Below, in pieces: positions 1 through 7,110 of a stretch of 10,039 nt of DNA. How positions within the stretch are numbered: the stretch's first letter is position 1; the number at the start of each line of letters is the position of its first letter. The DNA lies in NCBI GenBank assembly GCA_002692325.1, contig NZJU01000013.1, positions 6,518-16,556 on the forward strand. The letters run 5' to 3'. The position numbers and the translations under genes are program-made. The DNA comes from Candidatus Pelagibacter sp. (GTDB lineage: Bacteria > Pseudomonadota > Alphaproteobacteria > Pelagibacterales > Pelagibacteraceae). Under the pieces are notes generated by a model. The model was given only the letters and a program-made list of their open reading frames with translations. It was not told the origin of the DNA and did not search any database.

Positions 1-1
1 A

Positions 2-2056
2 AATTTTAATAGAAATTTAAGTCTTGAACTCGATAAGATTAAAATTAAATTGGACTACTCGAATTTAAATATCTACTTTGAGACAAATAATCCAAAAATA
101 AAATTTATAAACTCATCGATTCCTTTAGATAAAATAAAAGTATATTTAAACTTAAAATCTTTATTTCAAAAACAAAATAAAATTGAAGAAGTATTGATCA
201 GCAGCAAAGAAGTAAAATATGATGAGATAAAAAGTTTAATCAAGATTTTAAAACCTTCTAATTTCAAGAGTTTTCTCTTAAATAACGTTACAAAAGGCAC
301 AATTAAATCTAACGCCAATTTAAAATTTGATAATGAGCTGAATTTAATCTCATATGAGATAGACGGCTATATAAGAAACCTAAATTCAAACATTTCTAAA
401 AAATATGATTTTAAGCAAACAAGCTTTATATTTTCTATAAAAAAAAATTCAGGTGAATTAAGTAACATGTCTGGAAAGTTAAATGATATATCATTTAACA
501 ATGCTGAACTAAAATATTTAAATCCAAAAGAAATCACTTTAAATCTTAAAACAAATATTACAGGAGATATAAATTATAAAAAGATTGATAGTTTGTTAAA
601 TGAAAAACAAAAAAAATTTTTTACAAAATTTCAATTTGATTACAAAACAAATTCTTCTCACGAATTGGATCTTCAGCTAGATAAAACCTATAAGATTCAA
701 AAATTTAATTACATCATAAAGAATAGTTCTGACTTTTTGAAGATTATTCCCAACAAATTAATCAAGAATAACGTTATCCAAAAAGATATAAAAAATATTG
801 AAATAAAAGATCTTAAATTAAATTTAAATATCTTAGAAAGTGGCATTAAGAAATTTTCTTTAATTGGAAACCTGGGAATAAATAATTCTAATCATGAGAA
901 AATTTCTATAGAAACTAATTTTACAAAAAAAACTAAAAGTTTCTTGGTCAATTTTAACAGCAATGAAAAAGTAAATTTTCCAATTTTAAATTATAGCAGT
1001 GATTTAAAATCAACATTCAATGTTAACTTTAATTTAGATATTCTTAAAAATAGTTATGTAATAAAAGATTTTTCATTTATTGAGGGTAAAAATATTTTGA
1101 GATTTAAAAAATTTCAAATGAATAAAAAATTTATCATTCATTCATTGAGTGATTTTAAAGTTGTTACTTTTAATAATGGAGAGAAAAACAATGATTTTGA
1201 AATCGAAGTTGGTAAAAAAATTAAAATCAGTGGAAAAACATACGACGCATCAAATTTAGTTAATTTGCTTGATAACAAAAATGAAAAAAATGTTTTAACA
1301 AATTTAAATAAAGAAATTCAAATTTCGTTTGATAACCTCAAAAATATATATAATCCTATATATAAATTTAATCTTTTAGGTAAAATTTCTAAGGGAAAGT
1401 TTACAAAAATTATATCCAAAGGTGAGTTTGAAAATGGTAAGTATTTAGATATTTCACTTAAAAAAGATTTTAAATCAGATAAAAAAATTCTAGAGATTTA
1501 CTCAGATTATCCGAAACCTCTTCTTTCTAATTATAAATTCTTTAACGACCTCAAGGGTGGAAAATTATTAATTTATTCCTCTTTTGATGAAGAGTCATCA
1601 AAGTCAAAAATTAAAATTGAGAATTTTAAGATAATAAATGCACCTGCTTTCATAAAACTTTTATCTTTAGCTGATCTTGGAGGAATGGCAGACTTAGTAT
1701 CAGGAGATGGCTTAAGTTTTGATGATATGGAAATTCAATTAGAAAAAAATAATAACTCTCTCAAAATAAATGAGCTTTATGCTATAGGTTCAAGTATTTC
1801 AATCTTAATGGAAGGGTTTAGAGATGACTCAACGAATATCATTAGTTTAAGAGGAACAATGATTCCTGCAAAAAACATCAATAAAATTTTATCAAAAATT
1901 CCTGTAGTCGGAGAAATTATTATCCCTAAAGAAGTTGGTGAGGGTTTATTTGGAGTAAGTTTCAAAATAAAAGGCACTCCAAATAATCTTAAAACTACAG
2001 TCAATCCTGTTCGAACTTTAACTCCAAGATTTATTCAAAAAGCCCTAGAAAAATAG
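2..2056 (+). CDS. AsmA/YhdP-like (DUF3971-type) envelope protein, 5'-truncated
   Basis: The frame is open to the left edge, so this is the 3' part of a longer gene. A TTG at 50 could pass for a start, but codons 2-49 continue in frame without a stop and read like the same protein. The visible 684 codons form a Lys/Asn/Ile-rich chain of alternating beta-type segments with no clear membrane helix, as expected of the long periplasmic beta-rich part of AsmA/YhdP/TamB-like proteins, which are anchored by an N-terminal helix (outside this window). The last ~140 residues carry the most recognisable part: an IKLLSLADLGGMADL segment, GDGLSFDDMEIQ, a glycine-rich strand pattern, and an ending GVSFKIKGTPNN plus TVNP and TPRFIQK, typical of the alphaproteobacterial AsmA-like C-terminal region. 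Relatives in this superfamily are implicated in phospholipid transport to the outer membrane; that role is inferred by family only. Its stop is 2 bp from the convergent tyrS stop. Confidence 0.75.
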   Translation, partial: NFNRNLSLELDKIKIKLDYSNLNIYFETNNPKIKFINSSIPLDKIKVYLNLKSLFQKQNKIEEVLISSKEVKYDEIKSLIKILKPSNFKSFLLNNVTKGTIKSNANLKFDNELNLISYEIDGYIRNLNSNISKKYDFKQTSFIFSIKKNSGELSNMSGKLNDISFNNAELKYLNPKEITLNLKTNITGDINYKKIDSLLNEKQKKFFTKFQFDYKTNSSHELDLQLDKTYKIQKFNYIIKNSSDFLKIIPNKLIKNNVIQKDIKNIEIKDLKLNLNILESGIKKFSLIGNLGINNSNHEKISIETNFTKKTKSFLVNFNSNEKVNFPILNYSSDLKSTFNVNFNLDILKNSYVIKDFSFIEGKNILRFKKFQMNKKFIIHSLSDFKVVTFNNGEKNNDFEIEVGKKIKISGKTYDASNLVNLLDNKNEKNVLTNLNKEIQISFDNLKNIYNPIYKFNLLGKISKGKFTKIISKGEFENGKYLDISLKKDFKSDKKILEIYSDYPKPLLSNYKFFNDLKGGKLLIYSSFDEESSKSKIKIENFKIINAPAFIKLLSLADLGGMADLVSGDGLSFDDMEIQLEKNNNSLKINELYAIGSSISILMEGFRDDSTNIISLRGTMIPAKNINKILSKIPVVGEIIIPKEVGEGLFGVSFKIKGTPNNLKTTVNPVRTLTPRFIQKALEK

Positions 2057-2058
2057 AA

Positions 2059-3300
2059 TTAATATATTTTTATTAAAAAATGTTTTTTCTTTCCAAATGA
2101 GATCTTAATAAAATTATTTTCCCCAAATACGCTTAGGTTAATTTGTTTATGAACATCACTCAATATAATATCATTAATCTTGATTCCATTATTTGCTATT
2201 GCTCTACGTGCTTCGCTTTTGGATGACATTATTTTCGTTAAACTAAGTAAGTCTAAAATACCTATTCCACTTACAATATTTTGTTTTTTTATTTTAATTG
2301 TTGGTAAATTTTTGCCAATTCCACCTTGCTCAAAAGTCTTAACAGCTGTGTTTTCTGCATCTGAAGCTTTTCTTTCACCGTGCAAAAGCTCAGTAGCCTT
2401 ATTGGCTAAAATCATTTTCAAATTATTAATATTTTTCTCATTTATTTCCAATTTGGATATTTCCTCTAAACTTAAATCAGTAAAATATTTTAAAAATTTT
2501 ATCACGTCCCTATCATCTGTATTTCTCCAAAATTGCCAGTAATCATAGGGTGATAGTTTTTTTTCATCAAGCCAAACAGCTCCTTTTTCAGTTTTACCCA
2601 TTTTTACTCCTGATGCAGTAGTAATCAAAGGAGTAGTTAAGCCAAAAGATATTTCTTTATTTATTCTTCTGATTAATTCTACACCATTTACAATATTTCC
2701 CCATTGATCCGACCCACCAAGCTGCAAAATACATTTATATTTATTGTTTAATTGAAAAAAATCATACGCTTGAAGTATCATGTAATTAAATTCCATATAA
2801 CTTAAAGATTGTTGACGATCTAATCGTAATTTTACGCTATCGAATGTAATCATCTTATTTATGGTAAAATGACTTCCTATTTCTCTCAAAAATTTTATAT
2901 AATTCAATTTACCGAGCCAATTAATATTATCTACGAATATTGGTTTGGTTTCTTTTTTTTTTGAAATTAGTAATTTCTTAAAATTTTTCTTTATGCCAGA
3001 AATATTTTCTTTAATTTTCCTATTTTCTATTATTTTTCTTGTAGTATCTTTACCTGAGGGATCTCCTATTAACGTTGTTCCCCCGCCAAATAATACAATA
3101 GGTTGATGGCCATGTTTTTGGAGCAGTCTCAATATCATTATTTGCATTAAACTTCCTACGTGAAGGCTACTCGCAGTACAATCAAAACCTATATAAGCTT
3201 TTAAAGACTTTTTACTCATTAATTTGTCAAGATTATCTAAGTCGGTACATTGATTAATGTACCCTCTCTCTGACATTTCTCGTAAAAAATTACTTTTCAT
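2059..3300 (-). CDS. tyrS: Tyrosyl-tRNA synthetase
   Basis: Charges tRNA-Tyr with tyrosine using ATP in the cytoplasm; an essential class I aminoacyl-tRNA synthetase. The 413-residue length matches bacterial TyrS. Visible landmarks in order: YIGFD at 36-40 (tyrosine pocket), the HIGH-type motif HVGS at 47-50, GGGTTLIGDPSGK at 72-84, the tyrosine-binding pattern with Y173, Q177 and D180 in YMILQAYD, LGGSDQWGNI at 194-203, and the KMSKS-type loop KMGKT at 233-237. An S4-like RNA-binding domain occupies about 345-413 (SKSEARRAIANNGIKIND). KMGKT instead of KMSKS is usual in this enzyme subfamily. The ATG at 3300 gives the expected N-terminus; no Shine-Dalgarno is visible upstream. The gene is divergent from anmK, an arrangement I recall from other alphaproteobacteria, and convergent with the AsmA-like gene, ending 2 bp from its stop. 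Confidence 0.97.
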   Translation of the reverse strand: MKSNFLREMSERGYINQCTDLDNLDKLMSKKSLKAYIGFDCTASSLHVGSLMQIMILRLLQKHGHQPIVLFGGGTTLIGDPSGKDTTRKIIENRKIKENISGIKKNFKKLLISKKKETKPIFVDNINWLGKLNYIKFLREIGSHFTINKMITFDSVKLRLDRQQSLSYMEFNYMILQAYDFFQLNNKYKCILQLGGSDQWGNIVNGVELIRRINKEISFGLTTPLITTASGVKMGKTEKGAVWLDEKKLSPYDYWQFWRNTDDRDVIKFLKYFTDLSLEEISKLEINEKNINNLKMILANKATELLHGERKASDAENTAVKTFEQGGIGKNLPTIKIKKQNIVSGIGILDLLSLTKIMSSKSEARRAIANNGIKINDIILSDVHKQINLSVFGENNFIKISFGKKKHFLIKIY

Positions 3301-3356
3301 AGATACATAATTAATAATCTACTAATATACGAAAAAAATTATAAATAAATAAAAAT
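3301..3356. promoter_or_regulatory. Divergent promoter region between tyrS and anmK
   Basis: These 56 bp separate the start codons of two divergent genes, so both promoters must lie here or inside the coding ends. The stretch is almost pure A/T. A TATAAA at 3340-3345 could be a -10 element for anmK, which would leave a very short leader, but in such A/T-rich DNA the match is weak. No -35 box, Shine-Dalgarno or convincing inverted repeat was seen on either strand. Confidence 0.4.
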
Positions 3357-4481
3357 ATGAAAAAAGACTATATTTCCTTGGGATTAATGTCTGGTACGTC
3401 CGGAGATGGAGTCGACGCATCAGTGATAAAATCTAATGGTGAGATATTATCAAAAAACGTGTCTTTCAAAATTTTAGATAATCAGTATTTTGAATATGAC
3501 AGCAATACTTTCAAAAAAATTTTTGAATTAAGAGAAAAAATAAATAGATTAAATGATTTAGAAAAATTTAAAGACAATATTAAAAGCTTAGAACGTGAAT
3601 TAACAATGTTTCATGCAAAATCAATCAAGGATATTTTGAACAAACATGAAGTAGATATTATAGGTTTTCATGGGCACACAATTTACCATAATTATGAAGA
3701 AAAAATTTCTTATCAAATGGGAGACCCTGGGCTACTAAGTCAATTAACTAAAAAGGATATTATATTTAATTTTAGAAAAAACGATATTAAAAATGGGGGT
3801 CAAGGAGCTCCTTTAGTGCCATTATTTCATATGGCTTTAGGGAAAAAAATTAATTTAAAATCTCCATGGATAATTTTAAACATTGGAGGAATTTCGAACT
3901 TCACGTTTTGTAACGATCAGTCAAATATATTTTCTGCAAGTGATGTGGGACCCGGAAATTGCCTTATTGACGAATGGATAAGAGAAAATTCTAATACAAA
4001 ATTTGACAAAGATGGTTTAATTGCAAATAGTGGAGAAATAAATAAACAAATACTTCAAGATGTTTTAGAAAGAGATTTGATAAAGATTGAGAGAAAGTCT
4101 TTTGACATTAAAGATTTTGACTTAGGCTTTATAAGAGGTTTATCAATAAAAGATGGTGCCGCTACAATAACTGAGTATACCGCCGAAAATATATGCTGGC
4201 AATTAAGCAATCAATTTGAATTAAACAAAAATCAAAAAATAAAATTGATTATATCAGGAGGCGGTAGAAAAAATAAATTCTTAATGAAAAGAATTAAACA
4301 TAAATTAAAATGTGAAGTATCTTTAATTGATGATTATGGAGTTGATGGAGATTTTGTCGAGTCCCAGGCATTTGCATTTTTGGCAATAAGATCAGTAAAA
4401 AAATTTCCAATCTCATATAAATGGATGACAGGCTGTAAAAATGGCTCTTGCTTAGGTGGCGAATTATATAAATTTAGATAA
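3357..4481 (+). CDS. anmK: Anhydro-N-acetylmuramic acid kinase
   Basis: Opens the 1,6-anhydro ring of anhydro-MurNAc and phosphorylates it with ATP to MurNAc-6-phosphate, a cytoplasmic step of cell-wall recycling. The 374 residues match the family's usual length of about 370. Landmarks: the N-terminal phosphate-binding loop GLMSGTSGDGVDAS at 9-22, GFHGHTIYH at 103-111, QMGDPG at 120-125, GAPLVPLFH at 150-158, NIGGISN at 175-181, DVGPGN at 196-201 (D196 is in the place of the catalytic Asp of characterised AnmK proteins), the ATP-site GGGRKN at 301-306, and VESQAFAFLAIR at 334-345. The ATG at 3357 puts the phosphate loop at the expected position; it has no Shine-Dalgarno. The stop overlaps the end of the convergent hydrolase gene by 8 bp. 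All recognised motifs are intact, so the enzyme should be active. Other recycling genes are not in view. Confidence 0.96.
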   Translation: MKKDYISLGLMSGTSGDGVDASVIKSNGEILSKNVSFKILDNQYFEYDSNTFKKIFELREKINRLNDLEKFKDNIKSLERELTMFHAKSIKDILNKHEVDIIGFHGHTIYHNYEEKISYQMGDPGLLSQLTKKDIIFNFRKNDIKNGGQGAPLVPLFHMALGKKINLKSPWIILNIGGISNFTFCNDQSNIFSASDVGPGNCLIDEWIRENSNTKFDKDGLIANSGEINKQILQDVLERDLIKIERKSFDIKDFDLGFIRGLSIKDGAATITEYTAENICWQLSNQFELNKNQKIKLIISGGGRKNKFLMKRIKHKLKCEVSLIDDYGVDGDFVESQAFAFLAIRSVKKFPISYKWMTGCKNGSCLGGELYKFR

Positions 4482-5130
4482 GCGCAGTTTTTTGTTCAAT
4501 ATATTTTGACACAACGTTGTTAAGATCCCCTTCTTTATTTTTAAAAAAATGATTTGCGCTCTTTACGCTCTCAAATAATACCTCAACACCTTTTTGACTT
4601 TTAATTCTTTTGTCCAATTCAATAATACTCTCTTTAGTTACTAATTCATCATTTTCACTATAAACAACCTGACCAGATGTTGGGCATGGAGCTAAAAATG
4701 AAAAATCATAAACATTTGGCTGAGGAGCCACAGCAATAAAATTATTTACTTCTGGTCTTCTCATTATTAGTTGCATACAAATCAAAGCACCAAATGAAAA
4801 ACCTGATACCCAACATTGACTATAATCTAAATTCTCTCTTTCGATCCAATCTAGGGCTGCAGCTGCATCAGATAGCTCACCTTGTCCGTTATCAAAGACA
4901 CCCTCACTTTTTCCAACACCTCTAAAATTTATTTTTATTACTGAAAAATTTTTTTCTAAAAAGATATTATACATCAACTGAACAATTTTATTATTCATTG
5001 TTCCACCATACTGAGGGTGAGGATGTAAAACAATTGCAACAGGAGAACCAAATTTAGGATTTTTATAATACTTCGCTTCAAGCCTGCCAGCAGGACCGGG
5101 AATAAAAATTTCAGAACTTTTTTGTTTCAT
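4474..5130 (-). CDS. Alpha/beta hydrolase, COG2945-type, substrate unknown
   Basis: A compact 218-residue cytoplasmic alpha/beta-hydrolase with no signal peptide or membrane helix. Visible: HPHPQYGGTMNN at 36-47 (oxyanion-hole region typical of this small-hydrolase family), the strand-turn INFRGVGKSEG at 67-77, the nucleophile elbow GFSFG at 110-114 with Ser112, a probable acid Asp161 in ENDELV, and the histidine His194 in ANHFF, giving a complete Ser-Asp-His triad. The family contains predicted esterase or dienelactone-hydrolase-like enzymes, and I know of no firmly established substrate, so no specific reaction is assigned. The gene diverges from iscR and shares its 131-bp control region; the possible link to Fe-S assembly is positional only. 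Its 3' end overlaps anmK by 8 bp. The ATG at 5130 places the first beta strand normally; no Shine-Dalgarno precedes it. Confidence 0.9.
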   Translation of the reverse strand: MKQKSSEIFIPGPAGRLEAKYYKNPKFGSPVAIVLHPHPQYGGTMNNKIVQLMYNIFLEKNFSVIKINFRGVGKSEGVFDNGQGELSDAAAALDWIERENLDYSQCWVSGFSFGALICMQLIMRRPEVNNFIAVAPQPNVYDFSFLAPCPTSGQVVYSENDELVTKESIIELDKRIKSQKGVEVLFESVKSANHFFKNKEGDLNNVVSKYIEQKTALI

Positions 5131-5261
5131 AATTAATAATGATAACTATTTTCAAAAAAAGAATAGACTTATAACATGAAATTATGCGACAAATATTTTT
5201 TTTTAAACCCTACTAATTTACTAGGAATTGTAAAAAAATTGTTGTAATACATGCCAAATTT
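5131..5261. promoter_or_regulatory. Divergent control region between hydrolase and iscR-suf operon
   Basis: At 131 bp this is the longest non-coding stretch in the window and the only room for promoters of the hydrolase and of the iscR-suf operon. It contains, left to right: a TATAAG on the - strand (plus-strand 5168-5173), a possible hydrolase -10 about 37 bp from its start codon; a run of nine T at 5196-5204; the 17-bp palindrome at 5209-5225 (listed separately); and TGTAAT at 5243-5248, a 5-of-6 match to a -10 element on the + strand. No convincing -35 boxes stand out. The promoter assignments are weak because of the A/T richness; the regulatory role of the region as a whole is well supported by the gene layout. 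Confidence 0.6.
5209..5225. promoter_or_regulatory. Candidate IscR/Rrf2 operator (17-bp palindrome)
   Basis: The sequence CCTACTAATTTACTAGG is an inverted repeat with seven of eight arm pairs matching around a central T at 5217; only the 5213/5221 pair (C/C) fails. It includes G/C pairs at its ends in an otherwise A/T-rich gap, which makes chance less likely. It sits 36 bp upstream of the iscR start and just upstream of the possible -10 at 5243-5248, where a bound repressor would block RNA polymerase. Rrf2-family dimers bind palindromes of about this size, and iscR genes are commonly autoregulated. Assignment to IscR is inference from position and symmetry. Confidence 0.5.
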
Positions 5262-5675
5262 ATGAAACTAACAACTAAAGGAAGATATGCAGTTATGGCT
5301 ATGGCAGATTTAGCCTCTTACTCAAAAGAAAAACCTGTGAGTTTAAGTGAAATTTCTATGAGGCAGAATATTTCTATTGCTTATCTAGAGCAACTATTTA
5401 TTAGACTGAAAAATAAAAAGTTGGTTAGAAGCCTAAGAGGTTCACAAGGTGGATATGTTCTTGAAAAACCTGCTTCAGAAATAAAAATTTCAAACATTTT
5501 TTATGCAGTTGATGAGGAAATTAAAACTTTAAATTGCAAAAAAGACTCTAAAAAGGGATGCACGAATAAATCTGTTAAATGTATAACTCACAATCTTTGG
5601 GACGATTTAGAAAATCATATAAATAAATTTTTTGAAAACGTTAAGTTAGCAGACCTAACAAAAAAGTTAAAATGA
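5262..5675 (+). CDS. iscR: Rrf2-family Fe-S regulator IscR
   Basis: A 137-residue winged-helix transcription factor that binds a [2Fe-2S] cluster and adjusts Fe-S assembly genes to cluster supply. The start [14 protein letters not shown] and the DNA-binding helix-wing [12 protein letters not shown] plus [11 protein letters not shown] (39-67) are classical Rrf2/IscR. Glu43, important for site discrimination in E. coli IscR, is kept. Predicted ligands are C92, C100, C107 and H110, the last in the pattern CITHNLW. E. coli spacing is tighter (C92, C98, C104, H107). The Cys-Cys-Cys-His set and the position directly ahead of sufB argue for IscR rather than the rhizobial iron regulator RirA or the nitrite sensor NsrR, though only experiment would settle its signal. 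No Shine-Dalgarno is visible. The stop overlaps the sufB start (ATGA, 4 bp), so iscR is the first gene of the suf operon and is probably autoregulated through the upstream palindrome. Confidence 0.93.
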   Translation: MKLTTKGRYAVMAMADLASYSKEKPVSLSEISMRQNISIAYLEQLFIRLKNKKLVRSLRGSQGGYVLEKPASEIKISNIFYAVDEEIKTLNCKKDSKKGCTNKSVKCITHNLWDDLENHINKFFENVKLADLTKKLK

Positions 5676-7108
5676 ATAATAAAGATATAAATAATTTAAA
5701 AGAGTACAAGTACGGTTTCACCACTGATATTGAAAATATCAAATCACCAAAAGGGCTTTCGGAGGAAACTATTAGATTTATTTCTAAAATGAAAAAAGAG
5801 CCATCTTGGTTATTAGAATGGAGATTGAAAGCTTATAACAGACTTAAATCATTAAAGGAGCCAAGTTGGCAGAAACCAAAATATCCAAAAATTGATTATC
5901 AAGATTTGTACTATTATTCAGCTCCTAAAAATTTAAAAGATCAACCAAAAAGTTTAGATGATGTAGACCCTAAACTTATTGAAACGTATAAGAAATTGGG
6001 AATACCTTTAGATGAACAAAAAAAATTAAGTGGAGTTGCAGTTGATGCTGTATTTGACTCTGTTTCAGTCGCTACTACTTTTAAAGATGAGTTGACTAAA
6101 AAAGGAATAATATTCTGTTCAATTTCAGAGGCAGTTCAAAAACATCCTGATCTCGTGAAAAAATATTTAGGATCCGTTATACCTCTTACAGATCATTATT
6201 TTGCTACATTAAATTCAGCAGTCTTTACCGATGGATCTTTTGTATACATACCCCCTAATGTCAAATGTCCCATGGAGTTATCTACCTACTTCAGAATAAA
6301 CGCTTCACAAACTGGACAATTTGAGAGAACACTGATCATAGCTGATAAAGGGAGTTACGTGAGTTATTTAGAGGGCTGTACAGCTCCAATGAGAGACGAA
6401 AATCAACTTCACGCCGCTAATGTAGAACTAGTAGCACTAGATGACGCTGAAATAAAATATTCTACTGTTCAAAACTGGTATCCAGGTGATGCGGAGGGAA
6501 ATGGAGGTATTTATAATTTTGTAACAAAAAGAGGGGCATGCAGAGGTAGAAACTCTAAAATTTCTTGGACCCAAGTTGAAACAGGGTCAGCAATAACATG
6601 GAAATATCCAAGCTGTATTTTACAAGGGGATAACTCAGTCGGTGAATTCTATTCTATAGCAATCACAAATAATCACCAGAAAGCCGACACCGGAACTAAA
6701 ATGATACACCTCGGAAAAAACACTAAGAGTAAAATTATTTCAAAAGGTATTTCTGCCGGTAAAGCTGACAATACATATCGAGGATTAGTAGACATAAATA
6801 AAAAAGCGTCGAACTCAAGAAATTATACCCAGTGTGATTCTTTACTAATGGGTAATAAATGTGGCGCACACACTGTCCCCTATATTAAAAATAAAAATTC
6901 TTCATCTGTAATAGAACACGAGGCTACAACTTCTAAAATTAATGAGGAACAGTTATTTTATTGTAACCAAAGAGGATTAAGTCAAGAGGAAGCCGTAAGT
7001 TTAATAGTTAACGGTTTCTGTAAAGAAGTGTTGCAACAATTACCCATGGAGTTTGCTGTAGAGGCACAAAAGTTGGTAGCTATAAGCTTAGAAGGGAGTG
7101 TTGGTTAA
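5672..7108 (+). CDS. sufB: Fe-S cluster assembly scaffold SufB
   Basis: Core scaffold of the SUF system: it accepts sulfur and builds the nascent cluster in the SufB-SufC2-SufD complex in the cytoplasm. The 478 residues compare with about 495 in E. coli. The protein is very highly conserved: [16 protein letters not shown] from 234, with C236 matching the Cys proposed as sulfur acceptor; [10 protein letters not shown] from 264; [18 protein letters not shown] at 298-315; [14 protein letters not shown] at 340-353; and CGAHTVPY from 397, with C397 matching the Cys implicated in cluster assembly at the SufB-SufD interface. The C-terminal helical part FCNGF-like region EHEATTS to LEGSVG (415-478) is the SufC-binding portion. 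Translation starts at an ATG inside the iscR stop (ATGA) with no Shine-Dalgarno, suggesting coupling to iscR. Its own stop overlaps the sufC start by one base. Confidence 0.98.
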   Translation: MNNKDINNLKEYKYGFTTDIENIKSPKGLSEETIRFISKMKKEPSWLLEWRLKAYNRLKSLKEPSWQKPKYPKIDYQDLYYYSAPKNLKDQPKSLDDVDPKLIETYKKLGIPLDEQKKLSGVAVDAVFDSVSVATTFKDELTKKGIIFCSISEAVQKHPDLVKKYLGSVIPLTDHYFATLNSAVFTDGSFVYIPPNVKCPMELSTYFRINASQTGQFERTLIIADKGSYVSYLEGCTAPMRDENQLHAANVELVALDDAEIKYSTVQNWYPGDAEGNGGIYNFVTKRGACRGRNSKISWTQVETGSAITWKYPSCILQGDNSVGEFYSIAITNNHQKADTGTKMIHLGKNTKSKIISKGISAGKADNTYRGLVDINKKASNSRNYTQCDSLLMGNKCGAHTVPYIKNKNSSSVIEHEATTSKINEEQLFYCNQRGLSQEEAVSLIVNGFCKEVLQQLPMEFAVEAQKLVAISLEGSVG

Positions 7109-7110
7109 TG
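7091..7110 (+). promoter_or_regulatory. Shine-Dalgarno for sufC inside the end of sufB
   Basis: GAAGGGAG at 7091-7098 contains GGAG complementary to the 3' end of 16S rRNA, 9 nt ahead of the sufC ATG at 7108, which itself forms a TAATG stop-start overlap with sufB. It is the clearest ribosome binding site in the window: the starts of tyrS, anmK, the hydrolase, iscR, sufB, sufD and sufS have none that I can see. It confirms the sufC start. Confidence 0.65.

Noticed and set aside
50..52. TTG as start codon of the first gene
   Set aside because: The frame stays open from base 2 with the same kind of protein sequence (reading NRNLSLELDKIKIKL), and there is no Shine-Dalgarno. The gene begins outside the window.
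1777..2004. A 75-codon frame on the - strand
   Set aside because: It lies wholly inside the C-terminal, best-conserved part of the AsmA-like gene and resembles no known protein; it is a shadow frame.
2059..2088. TTAATA-6 nt-TATTAA hairpin followed by A6-TG-T6 as a bidirectional terminator
   Set aside because: The stem is six A/T pairs only and overlaps the tyrS coding end, where Lys and Phe codons give such patterns. It is too weak to call.
2180..2542. A 120-codon frame on the + strand
   Set aside because: It is antisense to the conserved C-terminal part of tyrS. Its hydrophobic look comes from the reverse complement of Lys/Asn/Glu codons.
4449..4493. GCTTA...TAAGC arms before a T6 run as an anmK terminator
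   Set aside because: The arms are 5 bp with a loop of more than 20 nt; this would not form a stable terminator hairpin.
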